NCBI RefSeq assembly: GCF_001423425.1
Contig: NZ_LMNX01000003.1
Span: forward strand, 591,044 to 655,043
Length of the DNA: 64,000 nucleotides
Reading direction: 5' to 3'
Source of the DNA: Rhizobium sp. Leaf306
GTDB lineage: Bacteria > Pseudomonadota > Alphaproteobacteria > Rhizobiales > Rhizobiaceae
Made by a program: the position numbers and the translations under genes. Shown piece by piece: positions 25,290 to 33,829 of the stretch. The notes under the pieces are model-generated. The model was given only the letters and a program-made list of their open reading frames with translations. It searched no databases and was not told the origin of the DNA. Positions within the stretch are counted from its first letter, which is position 1. Each line of letters opens with the position of its first letter.

Positions 25290-25314
25290 GGAACTATGGC
25301 TCCGGTTGCTGGTT
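25290..25314 (+). promoter_or_regulatory. EcfG-type general stress promoter, sorbosone dehydrogenase fusion
   Basis: GGAAC, 16 bases, GGTT on the plus strand, ending 30 bases before the ATG at 25345, inside the 121-base intergenic space after the 89-residue gene. Confidence 0.6.
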
Positions 25315-25344
25315 ACGGGGCGAGTCAACGAGAGAGATACAGTG

Positions 25345-27138
25345 ATGAAATTTGGACTTCTTTCCGTCGCGTCGGTCGCGACCGCGGTATTCTTGAGCAG
25401 CGCAGCCTATGCACAGCAGGGCGATGGAACCGAAGTCCAGATCACGACCAACGTGTTCAAGCCGAACAAGATTCCGGCAACCGCGGAGCGGATCGCCACC
25501 TTGAAGGCGCCGGAAGGTTTCACCGTTGAGCCTTTCGCCCAGGGTCTCGGAAACAGCCGCATCATCGCCGTGTCCGACAAAGGCTATATCTATGTCAGCC
25601 GCCGCGAGGAAGGCGACGTGCTGCTGCTGAAGGACGAGAACGGCGACGGCAAGGCCGACGGCGCACCGGTGAAAGTGGCAGCGCGCGCGCAGGCCCACGG
25701 TCTGGCAATCAAGGATAACAGGCTGTATCTCGTCACGGTCAAAGAGGTGTTCGTCGCGGACATCAAGGACGACGGCACGCTCGGGCCACTCGAAATGATC
25801 ATTGGCGATCTGCCGGATTCCGGACAGCATCCCAACCGCGTCATGGAGTTCGGTCCTGATGGCATGCTCTACATCAGCGTCGGCTCCACCTGCAACGCCT
25901 GCAACGAAAGCAATGCCGAAAACGCAACGGTGCTCCGGGCGACCCCTGATGGCAAGAGCCGAACCATCTTCGCGTCCGGCCTTCGCAACACGATAGGCTA
26001 CGACTGGAACCGCGAGACCGGTGAACTTTGGGGGCTCGACCATGGCATCGATCTCCTCGGTGATGAGGTGCAGGCAGAAGAGCTCAACCTCATCGAACAG
26101 GGAAAGCAATATGGCTGGCCGCATGTTTACGGAGCAGGCGACATCTATCCGCAGTCGACACCGGTCGGCGGCGTGACCAAGGAGGAGTGGAAGGCGCAGA
26201 GCGATCCGATGAAACTCGGCTACACGGCACACGCAGCCCCCATGCAGATGAAATTCTACAGTGGGACGTCGTTTCCGGCCGAGTTCTCGCGCGATGCGTT
26301 TGCAACCATGCGCGGATCCTGGAATCGTAACCCGGCATCCGGATACGAGATTGTTCGCATTCACTTCGAAAACGGCAAGCCGAAATCCTTCGAACCTTTC
26401 GTCACCGGCTTCCTCAGCGATGGTGGCAAGACGCATTTCGCACGACCGGTCGGACTGGCCGTCGCCAAGGATGGCGGCTTGCTGATGGCCGACGATGCAA
26501 ACGGTGTCATCTACAGGGTGGCTTACACCGGCGACGCGCAAAAGGCACAAGCGCAGCCCGCTACGCCCGCTGAACCTATGAAGGCGCAGGCCGCCAAAGG
26601 TATCGATGTGCCACTTGCCATGGATCGCCCGGAGACCAAGACGGAAGGCAGCGTATCCGTCTCGTCCTCGTCTTTCGACAACGACGAACTCATGCCGCAG
26701 CGTCATAGCGAATATGCCGAGAGTGTCTCACCGGCGATCAGCTGGAAGACCGTCCCGAAGGCCGCGTCCTACGCGATCATCGTAGAGGATCCAGGCTCCT
26801 CACCAACCAAGCCGTTTGTTCACTGGCTGGCGTGGAATATCCCGGCAACGGTGACGTCCCTGCCGGAAGGGTTGCAGGAACAGCTCCGCCTCGTCGAACC
26901 GGAAGGCGTCCTTCAGGGCCGCAACACGTCCGGCAGTCACGGCTATTTCGGACCAAAGCCGCCGGCCGGCGACCCGGCGCATCACTATCACTTCCAGGTG
27001 CTTGCGCTCGACAAGATGTTGGATCTTCCCCCGACATCCGACCGGGATGCTCTTCTCGCCGCAGTGGCCGGTCATGTGATCGTTAAGGGTGAGATCGTGG
27101 GTCGCTACCAGCAGAAGGTCGATCCTGCGAAGAAGTAA
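25345..27138 (+). CDS. Exported sorbosone-dehydrogenase-like protein fused to a YbhB/YbcL (PEBP) domain
   Basis: 597 residues. Signal peptide about residues 1-22 (AAYA|QQ). Residues about 25-400 form a beta-propeller of the L-sorbosone dehydrogenase/PQQ-dependent sugar dehydrogenase type, with the strand-end pattern GYIYVSRREEGDVLLLKDENG, CNACNE and GLDHGIDLLGDE. A Pro/Ala/Gln-rich linker (about 400-430) leads to a C-terminal YbhB/YbcL (Raf-kinase-inhibitor-like) domain with the PEBP features IIVEDPGSS, HWLAWNIP and GYFGPKPPAGD. The propeller would oxidise periplasmic sugars or aldehydes, if PQQ is available; the PEBP part may bind a small ligand. It is preceded by an EcfG-like promoter. Confidence 0.85.
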   Translation: MKFGLLSVASVATAVFLSSAAYAQQGDGTEVQITTNVFKPNKIPATAERIATLKAPEGFTVEPFAQGLGNSRIIAVSDKGYIYVSRREEGDVLLLKDENGDGKADGAPVKVAARAQAHGLAIKDNRLYLVTVKEVFVADIKDDGTLGPLEMIIGDLPDSGQHPNRVMEFGPDGMLYISVGSTCNACNESNAENATVLRATPDGKSRTIFASGLRNTIGYDWNRETGELWGLDHGIDLLGDEVQAEELNLIEQGKQYGWPHVYGAGDIYPQSTPVGGVTKEEWKAQSDPMKLGYTAHAAPMQMKFYSGTSFPAEFSRDAFATMRGSWNRNPASGYEIVRIHFENGKPKSFEPFVTGFLSDGGKTHFARPVGLAVAKDGGLLMADDANGVIYRVAYTGDAQKAQAQPATPAEPMKAQAAKGIDVPLAMDRPETKTEGSVSVSSSSFDNDELMPQRHSEYAESVSPAISWKTVPKAASYAIIVEDPGSSPTKPFVHWLAWNIPATVTSLPEGLQEQLRLVEPEGVLQGRNTSGSHGYFGPKPPAGDPAHHYHFQVLALDKMLDLPPTSDRDALLAAVAGHVIVKGEIVGRYQQKVDPAKK

Positions 27139-27212
27139 GGCTTCGTCCGATCACGCCCCGCTGCAACGCTGAGCAGCAAGCGATGTTTTTGGAGGAGGAG
27201 GCCGTACTGGAA

Positions 27213-27650
27213 TCAGGCGGCCTCTTCTTCGATTGCGAGGTCTCGCAACAGGGTGTGGATCTGCTCGCCGCTTAGCCGCGACGGATCGAAACCGCTTGAC
27301 GAGCCGACGTCGGCGAAGCGCTTTGCGTGGGCTTCGGATGTCCCGATAAAACCCATTGCCCAGTTCGGGAAATACCGATGGCTGATCGGGTCCACGGCCA
27401 GCAGCGAAACTTCGCCGTGGCGTTCGTCCTGCTGGATGCGCTCGAATGCGGCTTCCACCCGCTCGAGTGGACCTTCCAGAACCTGGGCGAAGCAGCCCGC
27501 GTTGAACAGAAGCGCCCCGGTGATCTCGTCACGCAGATTGTTCACCCGACTTTTCGCCAGGATCTCGTCGACGTTTGAGCTAAACGCCGCGCCATCGTCG
27601 CCGATCTGGTTGCGGCTGTAGTAGACCAGGCGATACAAGCTGTTATCCAT
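27213..27650 (-). CDS. BLUF-domain blue-light sensor
   Basis: 145 residues, a complete BLUF domain (about residues 1-95) plus a C-terminal cap. Key residues are present: the FAD-contacting Tyr in LYRLVYYSRNQ, Asn in RVNNLRDEITG, Gln in FAQVLEGP and the Trp in FPNWAMGF. BLUF photoreceptors bind FAD without covalent linkage and change their hydrogen-bond network on blue light. AAAGGGGA precedes the ATG. It starts 13 bases after the end of the PAS-GGDEF-EAL gene, in the same operon. The C-terminal EEEAA lies inside a weak hairpin. Confidence 0.9.
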   Translation of the reverse strand: MDNSLYRLVYYSRNQIGDDGAAFSSNVDEILAKSRVNNLRDEITGALLFNAGCFAQVLEGPLERVEAAFERIQQDERHGEVSLLAVDPISHRYFPNWAMGFIGTSEAHAKRFADVGSSSGFDPSRLSGEQIHTLLRDLAIEEEAA

Positions 27651-27663
27651 TACCAGTTCCCCT

Positions 27664-29280
27664 TTATAAAATGTGTTGTGCCAGGAACGCCGGAATCTGA
27701 TCCGTGCCCATCGGCCGTCCCGTCAGATAGCCCTGCACATGGGTGCAGCGTTCGCCACGAATGCGCGCCAACTGTTCCGCCGTCTCGACGCCTTCAGCCG
27801 TGATCGACATCCCGAGGCTCGTCCCGAGACTTGCGATTGATCGCAGGATCGCCTCGCTGTCTGCGTCGTCACAGGCAACAAACGAGCGATCGATCTTCAG
27901 TTTGTTGAACGGAAACTTCTGCAGGTAGCTCAAGGACGAATAGCCAGTGCCGAAATCGTCCATGGAGATTCTGACGCCAAGTGCGCGCATGGCATTCAGC
28001 GTCTGGATGACGTTATCTGTGTCATCGAGCAGGGCGCCCTCGGTAATTTCGATTTCCAGGCGATGGGCTGGCAATCCCGAGTGCCTTAGCGCCGATGCGA
28101 CCGTTTCCAGCAGTGTGTCCGCTTTGAACTGAAGCGGCGAGACGTTGACGGCGACAATCATATCATTCGGCCAGGACATGGCCTCCAAGCAGGCTGTGCG
28201 CAAAACCCATTCGCCGATCTTGACGATCAGGCCGTTTTCCTCTGCAAGCGAGATAAAGGAAAGAGGCGGGATGTTGCCTTTGACGGGATGTTCCCAGCGG
28301 AGCAGGGCCTCAAAGCCATCCACGCGTTTGGTCGAGACATCGAGGAACGGCTGATAGTTCAGCTTGAACTGCTTCAGGGCCAGCGCGCGGCGGAGATCGA
28401 TCTCCATTTCCCGACGTCCGAGGAGTAGAGCGTCCATCCCGCTTTCGAACATGCGGTAACGTCCGCGCCCGGCCTTCTTTGCCTCGTAGAGAGCAAGATC
28501 ACCGTTGCGGAGAAGGTCGTCTGGCTGGAGCGCATCAGCGCCAAAGGCGACGCCGACGCTTGCGCCAATATTGATTGTGTGACCGTTCAGAACATAGGTG
28601 CGGCCGACAAGGTCCACGATCCGCGAAGCGAGTTTTTCGGCCGCAGCAAGATCATCGACATCATGCTGGAGGATCACGAACTCGTCCCCGCCAAGACGCG
28701 CAACGACATCGCTTTTGCGGCACGCGGCCTTGAGGCGGTCGGCCACCTTTTTCAAAAGAAGGTCGCCTGTTGCATGTCCCAGCGTGTCGTTGACCATCTT
28801 GAAGCGGTCAAGATCGAGGCAGTGGACGGCGATCGATGAAGATTTAGAACCGTTGCTCAATGCGGACGACAGGTGCGACAGCAAGGCGTTCCGCTTGGCA
28901 AGGCCCGTCAGTTCGTCGACATCGGTCTTGAGGGCGATGCCCTGGTTCTGCGATGCAGGTCGCAGGTCAACGAGATACTGCCCGTCGTCGAAAGAGACGA
29001 ACGCGGCATCGAAGCTCTCACCGCTATGGATGGACGTGACTGAAACCGGGGCGCAGCTGGTGTCGGGCAGGTCTGTGCCCAAGCCCGTAAAAAGCGCGTG
29101 GACGGCGCCCCCGGGAAATGCGCCGAATGAGACTTCGCTCGCCTTGTTGGCGTAGACGACGAGACCATCGGATCCGACAACCAAGACCGGGCGCGGCAGC
29201 AACTCAAGTATTTTCTCGGTGTTGAGAAGCTGAAACGGATGAGGTTCCAATGTGTGGAGGATAGACGTCACAGCGTTCAT
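27664..29280 (-). CDS. PAS-GGDEF-EAL cyclic-di-GMP enzyme
   Basis: 538 residues. N-terminal PAS-like segment (about 20-100), GGDEF domain (about 125-280) with the catalytic loop ARLGGDEFVIL and an I-site RKSD five residues before it, then EAL domain (about 290-538) with EALLRW, NVSPLQF, EITEGALL, MDDFGTGYSS, LKIDRSFV, AEGVET and VQGYLTGRP all in place. It may both make and break cyclic-di-GMP, and sequence alone does not show which dominates. No membrane segment. It precedes a BLUF gene by 13 bases, which hints at light control through the partner. The weak ribosome site suggests modest expression. Confidence 0.9.
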   Translation of the reverse strand: MNAVTSILHTLEPHPFQLLNTEKILELLPRPVLVVGSDGLVVYANKASEVSFGAFPGGAVHALFTGLGTDLPDTSCAPVSVTSIHSGESFDAAFVSFDDGQYLVDLRPASQNQGIALKTDVDELTGLAKRNALLSHLSSALSNGSKSSSIAVHCLDLDRFKMVNDTLGHATGDLLLKKVADRLKAACRKSDVVARLGGDEFVILQHDVDDLAAAEKLASRIVDLVGRTYVLNGHTINIGASVGVAFGADALQPDDLLRNGDLALYEAKKAGRGRYRMFESGMDALLLGRREMEIDLRRALALKQFKLNYQPFLDVSTKRVDGFEALLRWEHPVKGNIPPLSFISLAEENGLIVKIGEWVLRTACLEAMSWPNDMIVAVNVSPLQFKADTLLETVASALRHSGLPAHRLEIEITEGALLDDTDNVIQTLNAMRALGVRISMDDFGTGYSSLSYLQKFPFNKLKIDRSFVACDDADSEAILRSIASLGTSLGMSITAEGVETAEQLARIRGERCTHVQGYLTGRPMGTDQIPAFLAQHIL

Positions 29281-29625
29281 GGTCGGTTACCGTTCGGAGT
29301 TGACCGAGAGGTAATCCGCAAACGTTTCCAGGCAATGGATGCCAAGCCCCGGAACATGACTGTTTGTCGAGAGAGGGTTATCGGATTGCTAAAGATGGAC
29401 TGATGGCGGCAGGAAGGGCACGCCGCGCAGGATGCTCGCCTCTACTTCCGGCAACCTGAACGTGAGACTACCCAACCTAGATTAGGTAATAGGAATATAT
29501 TATTGAGCAACGCTTAAATGTATTTTTACAAAGGCTTATTCTTGTTTTTTGCCAAGTCTTAATTACTAATTTAACAATTGTTTGCGATGAAGGTTGACCA
29601 ATCACCTGTATTGCAAGGCTTCGTA
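29281..29625. other. 345-base AT-rich intergenic region
   Basis: This divergent space between the PAS-GGDEF-EAL gene and the chemoreceptor holds no gene. The part from about 29470 to 29580 is strikingly AT-rich and T-run rich, unlike the GC-rich surroundings, as expected of a promoter region. A short inverted repeat ACCTA-N3-TAGGT lies at 29475-29487 and could be an operator. I did not find a convincing sigma-70 or EcfG consensus. Confidence 0.5.
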
Positions 29626-31443
29626 ATGTTCGATTTTTTCGGCGCAAACTCTAATCAAATCCTTTCAGCCTTAGACCTGTCCTTCGCGATCATCGAGTTC
29701 GATACCGAAGGACGCATATTGCGAGCCAATACAAACTTCTGCGATCTGATGGGATATAGCGAGCAGGAGATTATCGGTCAGCATCACCGGATCTTTGTCG
29801 ACGGAGATTACGCTGCAACGCCTGAATACAAAGCCTTCTGGAGCAAGCTTAAGGGCGGCACGTTCGAGTGCAGCGAATTCAAGCGCATTGCGAAAAACGG
29901 CCAGGAAATCTGGATCCGCGGCAATTACAATCCGGTAAAGAATGCCAGCGGCAAGGTGTTGAAGATCATCAAGTTTGCCAACGACATCAGCGAAACAAAG
30001 ATGAATGGGCTCGACAGCGCGGCCAAACTTTCAGCTGTTTCCCGCGCGCAGGCAACCATCGAATTCACGCCCGAGGGTGAAATCCTTACCGCCAACGACA
30101 ACTTCCTGTCGGCGCTCGGATATTCCTTGAACGAGATCGTGGGTAAGCATCACCGGATCTTTATGGACCCGACCGAAGCGGCATCCCCGCAATACACGCA
30201 GTTGTGGGAGCGCCTTCGCGGCGGCGAATATGTTGCCGACGAGTTCCGCCGCATCAGCAAGGACGGCCGTAGCGTTTACATCCAGGCTTCCTACAACCCC
30301 GTTTTCGATCCCAGTGGCAAGGTCATCAAGGTCGCCAAGTTTGCCACCGATGTTACCGGCCGGGTCGAGAACGTCGAGCGCCTCGCGGAAGGTCTGACGC
30401 GTTTCGCCGATGGTGACCTTTCGCAGCAAATTGCAAAGCCGTTTATTCCATCACTGGAGCGCCTGCGGACCGACTTCAATGCCGCGTCGCAGAAGCTGAA
30501 GCAGGCCATGGTGATGGTTGCCGAAAACGCGAAGGCTATTTCGGCCGGTTCCAATGAGGTTCGCACATCGGCGGACGATCTGGCGAAGCGGACCGAACAG
30601 CAAGCCGCATCTGTCGAGCAGACCGCAGCAGCCCTGGAAGAGATCACCACGACCGTGAAGGATTCCAGCCGACGCGCCGAGGAAGCCGGCCAACTGGTTG
30701 CCCGCACGAAGGAGCATGCCAACCATTCCGGTGACGTGGTGCGTGAAGCGATTGGTGCCATGGACCAGATCGAAGCGTCGTCGAAGGCAATCTCGAACAT
30801 CATCGGCGTGATCGATGAAATCGCCTTCCAGACAAACCTATTGGCGCTGAACGCCGGTGTTGAAGCGGCGCGCGCAGGGGAGGCCGGAAAAGGCTTTGCC
30901 GTCGTTGCGCAGGAGGTGCGGGAACTCGCGCAGCGCTCTGCGACAGCGGCCAAGGAAATCAAGACACTCATCACGGCCTCCAGCACGCATGTCGGAAACG
31001 GCGTCTCGCTTGTCACGAAGGCAGGCGCCGCCCTTCGCGAGATCGCAACCCATGTCGAAGGTATCAACGGCGACATCACCGCGATCGTCGAAACCTCACG
31101 CGAACAGTCCACCGCGCTGACCGAAATCAACCGTGCGATCAACACGGTCGATCAGGGCACACAGCAAAACGCCGCCATGGTCGAGCAGCAGACAGCTGCG
31201 AGCCATGAAATGGCAAGGGAAGCGGCCGCGCTGTTCCAGTTGCTCGAACAGTTCAATTTCGACAACGATCGGGCCCCGGCCCAGACATTGCAGAAGCGCA
31301 ATCCGATCGCCCATCGCCCCGTCGCTTCAAGACCGGTCGCACAGCCCATTTCCGATCGCCCTGCAGCCGTCGCAATGCCGCGCAAGATCGCTAACGCCTC
31401 GTCTTCCGCTGCCCTGGCGGTTGCGGAGTGGGAAGAATTCTGA
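29626..31443 (+). CDS. Soluble methyl-accepting chemotaxis protein with two PAS domains
   Basis: 605 residues, no membrane helix. Two PAS repeats at about 1-115 and 120-235 (FAIIEFDTEGRIL, then ATIEFTPEGEIL, each with a Q/KHHRIF segment) are followed by a HAMP-like linker (RFADGDLSQQIAKP) and a long methyl-accepting coiled coil. The signalling hairpin is IDEIAFQTNLLALNAGVEAA. It ends EWEEF, the type of pentapeptide that recruits CheR/CheB. The start is ATG 29626 (AAGG eight bases upstream); upstream ATG 29587 or TTG 29578 lack a good site. It senses an intracellular signal, possibly redox or a bound cofactor. No che gene is adjacent. Confidence 0.9.
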   Translation: MFDFFGANSNQILSALDLSFAIIEFDTEGRILRANTNFCDLMGYSEQEIIGQHHRIFVDGDYAATPEYKAFWSKLKGGTFECSEFKRIAKNGQEIWIRGNYNPVKNASGKVLKIIKFANDISETKMNGLDSAAKLSAVSRAQATIEFTPEGEILTANDNFLSALGYSLNEIVGKHHRIFMDPTEAASPQYTQLWERLRGGEYVADEFRRISKDGRSVYIQASYNPVFDPSGKVIKVAKFATDVTGRVENVERLAEGLTRFADGDLSQQIAKPFIPSLERLRTDFNAASQKLKQAMVMVAENAKAISAGSNEVRTSADDLAKRTEQQAASVEQTAAALEEITTTVKDSSRRAEEAGQLVARTKEHANHSGDVVREAIGAMDQIEASSKAISNIIGVIDEIAFQTNLLALNAGVEAARAGEAGKGFAVVAQEVRELAQRSATAAKEIKTLITASSTHVGNGVSLVTKAGAALREIATHVEGINGDITAIVETSREQSTALTEINRAINTVDQGTQQNAAMVEQQTAASHEMAREAAALFQLLEQFNFDNDRAPAQTLQKRNPIAHRPVASRPVAQPISDRPAAVAMPRKIANASSSAALAVAEWEEF

Positions 31444-31482
31444 GTTAACAATAGGCTCCAAGCCGTTGAAAATAAGCTGTTA

Positions 31483-31516
31483 CCGCCGCGAGCCCGGATC
31501 ACGCTCGCGGCGGTTT
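31483..31516 (+). terminator. Terminator hairpin after chemoreceptor
   Basis: CCGCCGCGAGC pairs with GCTCGCGGCGG (11 bp, nine-base loop) and is followed by TTT, 39 bases after the stop. The T-tract is short, so termination may be partial. Confidence 0.7.
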
Positions 31517-31605
31517 CGCCATCTCGTTTTGGTTTGCTAGACGTTGCGCTAATGTAGCGAAGCTCAGCGCGTCAGATGCTTCAGTGTTGAAGCTTGATCG
31601 CGCGC

Positions 31606-32361
31606 TTACTGTATCTCGTTGACGTAGCGGTGGTCCGCAGTCGTCGCCCGGTGCGCAGAGATGAGCACTGGCACGGCCATCTGGTCGTAGGCTACTTCGT
31701 CAATCGTCATGACTGCGGCTGGAAGCGTCAGGTTCAGCCAGCGTGCATCATCCTCCGATGCCAGGTCCGCGCCGATCTGTTCACGGATCGCCGAAATCCG
31801 GATCCCGTAGTTTTCCAGGAGATGCAGATAAAAGAGCGGCGGGATGTCCTCCTGCTTCTGCGGAAAGCCGGGGACGCGCTCGCGCGGCAGCGTCAATGTT
31901 TCGTGCATGATTGGCCGGTCGTCGATATAGCGGACGCGGTGGAAATGCACGATCGGCCGGCCCGTTTCAATCTGCAGCTTCGCCGCTGTTTCGTCCGAAG
32001 CCTCACCGAATTCCAGCGACGTGACCTTGGTAACGGATTTGCTCAGCGAGCCGTCCAGCCCGTGAAGACGAAAATACTGGAAGAACAGGCGCAATCCGTG
32101 CTGCGGTTTGCGTCCGGTCACGACGGTCCCGGTCTTGCGGCGTCGGCTCAAAAGTCCGTCGTTGGTGAGATCCATCAGGGCGCGTCGAATCGTTCCGACA
32201 GCAACGCCATAGGTTTGCGCCAGGGCAATCTCGCTCGGCAGCACGGAGCCGGGCTCCAGGGCGCCGATCATGATCGCCTCGGTGATCTGTCGTTTCACGA
32301 CCTCATAGAGAGGCAAGGACAGATCGCTCAGTCGGGCGGCATTTGCTGAATTATCAGGCAA
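31606..32361 (-). CDS. GntR-family regulator (HutC/UTRA type)
   Basis: 251 residues. The N-terminal winged helix (VLPSEIALAQTYGVAVGTIRRALMDL, about residues 43-68) is a GntR-type DNA-binding domain, and the rest (about 95-245) is a UTRA effector domain (PIVHFHRVRYIDDRPIM). UTRA regulators sense small molecules from the controlled pathway. It is divergent from the M20/peptide transporter operon across a 114-base gap that contains a TTGACA box and a palindrome at 32413-32422. This makes it the probable local repressor of that operon. Ligand unknown, perhaps a peptide or amide degradation product. Confidence 0.9.
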   Translation of the reverse strand: MPDNSANAARLSDLSLPLYEVVKRQITEAIMIGALEPGSVLPSEIALAQTYGVAVGTIRRALMDLTNDGLLSRRRKTGTVVTGRKPQHGLRLFFQYFRLHGLDGSLSKSVTKVTSLEFGEASDETAAKLQIETGRPIVHFHRVRYIDDRPIMHETLTLPRERVPGFPQKQEDIPPLFYLHLLENYGIRISAIREQIGADLASEDDARWLNLTLPAAVMTIDEVAYDQMAVPVLISAHRATTADHRYVNEIQ

Positions 32362-32382
32362 TGAATTGCCTCTTCTTTGGAG

Positions 32383-32422
32383 TTGACACGTGATGCCGAT
32401 CTACGCTGTATTACTATATAGT
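32383..32422 (+). promoter_or_regulatory. Sigma-70-like promoter with operator-like palindrome
   Basis: TTGACA at 32383-32388, then TGTATT at 32407-32412 (spacer 18). ACTATATAGT, a perfect 10-bp palindrome, lies at 32413-32422 right after the -10, where a repressor would block transcription. The likely binder is the divergent GntR regulator. It precedes the M20 gene by 53 bases. Confidence 0.5.
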
Positions 32423-32475
32423 TTATATTAATGACCCGAGTTGTGAAGGCTGCCGGAATGCGGAGGACGACCGAG

Positions 32476-33789
32476 ATGAGCCTACAGCAACCAGGCACCA
32501 CTTCTGAGCCCCTGACGTCTGCCATGGCAGCGATTGACCGCGATGTCGAGATGGCCGTGCAGGATCTTGCACGGATGGTTGCGGTCGACACCACCTTTCC
32601 GCCGGGCGAAGGCTATGGCGCGTTTGCCGATCTGATGACCGAGTTGCTGATGCCGCTTGGCTTCGAATTCGAGCGCGTGACGGTGCCTCACGACCTCTGG
32701 CATGTCGAGGGCGGACCGGCTTCCGGCGAACGCATCAATCTCGTTGCAAGGCGCGAAACGGACAGGCCTGTCTGCGGTCTCTACTATCATGTCGATACGG
32801 TTCCGGTGGCTCCGGGCTGGAGCCGCGATCCGCTGAAGCTGACGGTCGAAGGCAATGACCTTTTCGGGCTTGGTGCTGCCGACATGAAGGGCACAATCGC
32901 TGCGACGCTTCTGGCGCTTCGGGCGGCACGCGAATGCGGCGTTTCTCTCGCTTACGATCCGATGCTGCTCCTGTGCACGGATGAAGAAGGCGGTCTCTAT
33001 CCCGGCATTCGCTATCTCGCAGAGCAGGGCATGCTCAAGGGCCATATCCTCAATTTCAACGGAACGGCCGCACCACGCGTCTGGGCCGGCTGCTTCGGCA
33101 TCTTCAACCTGCAGGTCACGATTACCGGCCATGCGGTCCATGCCGGCGAGGGCAATCGCACCGGCGCGGGTGTGAATGCCATCGAGGGCGCCTTGCCGGT
33201 TCTGAATGCGCTCGCAGCGCTGAAGCCTGACGTGGCCAAACGCGCATCCAAGCTCGCGCCGCCGCCGCATGCAACCGGGCCGCTGCGGCCACAGCTGACC
33301 ATATCCGCGGTGAACGGTGGCACGGCGGGCGGGCAGGTTCCGGCCGAGGTGAAGATCCTCGTCAGCCGTCGATATGCCCCGGAGGAAAGCTATGAGGACG
33401 CGCGCGCCGAGATCGAAGCGACGATCCGAAATTGCATCGAAGGGACAGAGCTCGGGCTCAAAGTCGATCTTGTCGGTCATCTGATCCCGACCGACGATCC
33501 CGATGGCCCGCACTGGCCGCGCTGGCAACAGGCGCTTTCGCTCGGCTTCGGATACAAGCCGAACGATTTTCAGAAATGGGGCGCCGCCAGCTGTTCGGAC
33601 TTCGGCTATGTCCAGAAGGCCGGCTTTGGCCCTGAAGTATTGCTCGGTGGCCTCGGCCGCCCGGAAAGCTGCATCCACAGCCCGGAAGAGCACACGACCC
33701 GACAGGACATCATCGCACTCGCAAAAAGCATTCTCGCCTATCTCGCGGCGGATTTCGCTGCCGAGGCCATGCCCGAAAGTCGCATATAA
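32476..33789 (+). CDS. M20-family metallohydrolase (ArgE/DapE/CPG2-like), first copy
   Basis: 437 residues. M20 metal-site landmarks: HVDTVPVAP (His and Asp), GLGAADMKG (bridging Asp), CTDEEGG (two Glu) and C-terminal IHSPEEHTT (His). ITGHAVHAGEG carries the lid-domain His. The position usually held by the acidic GEPT ligand reads FNGTAAP, so one ligand may differ. It should hydrolyse an amide, for example an N-acyl amino acid or peptide. Start at 32476 (GGAGG nine bases upstream); ATG 32458 is also possible. It is the first gene of the operon with the binding protein and transporter, so the substrate is probably imported by that transporter. Confidence 0.86.
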   Translation: MSLQQPGTTSEPLTSAMAAIDRDVEMAVQDLARMVAVDTTFPPGEGYGAFADLMTELLMPLGFEFERVTVPHDLWHVEGGPASGERINLVARRETDRPVCGLYYHVDTVPVAPGWSRDPLKLTVEGNDLFGLGAADMKGTIAATLLALRAARECGVSLAYDPMLLLCTDEEGGLYPGIRYLAEQGMLKGHILNFNGTAAPRVWAGCFGIFNLQVTITGHAVHAGEGNRTGAGVNAIEGALPVLNALAALKPDVAKRASKLAPPPHATGPLRPQLTISAVNGGTAGGQVPAEVKILVSRRYAPEESYEDARAEIEATIRNCIEGTELGLKVDLVGHLIPTDDPDGPHWPRWQQALSLGFGYKPNDFQKWGAASCSDFGYVQKAGFGPEVLLGGLGRPESCIHSPEEHTTRQDIIALAKSILAYLAADFAAEAMPESRI

Positions 33790-33829
33790 CCATACCAAGC
33801 AGCATCGAAGCATAAAGGGAACGATAAAC

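Noticed and set aside
25294..26706. Minus-strand frame of 470 codons opposite the sorbosone dehydrogenase fusion
   Set aside because: The plus-strand gene has signal peptide and domain motifs; the antisense frame has none.
27198..27224. Hairpin GAGGCCG/CGGCCTC at the end of the BLUF gene as terminator for the plus-strand fusion gene
   Set aside because: Only 7 bp, a 13-base loop, and it lies inside the coding end of BLUF with no clear T-run.
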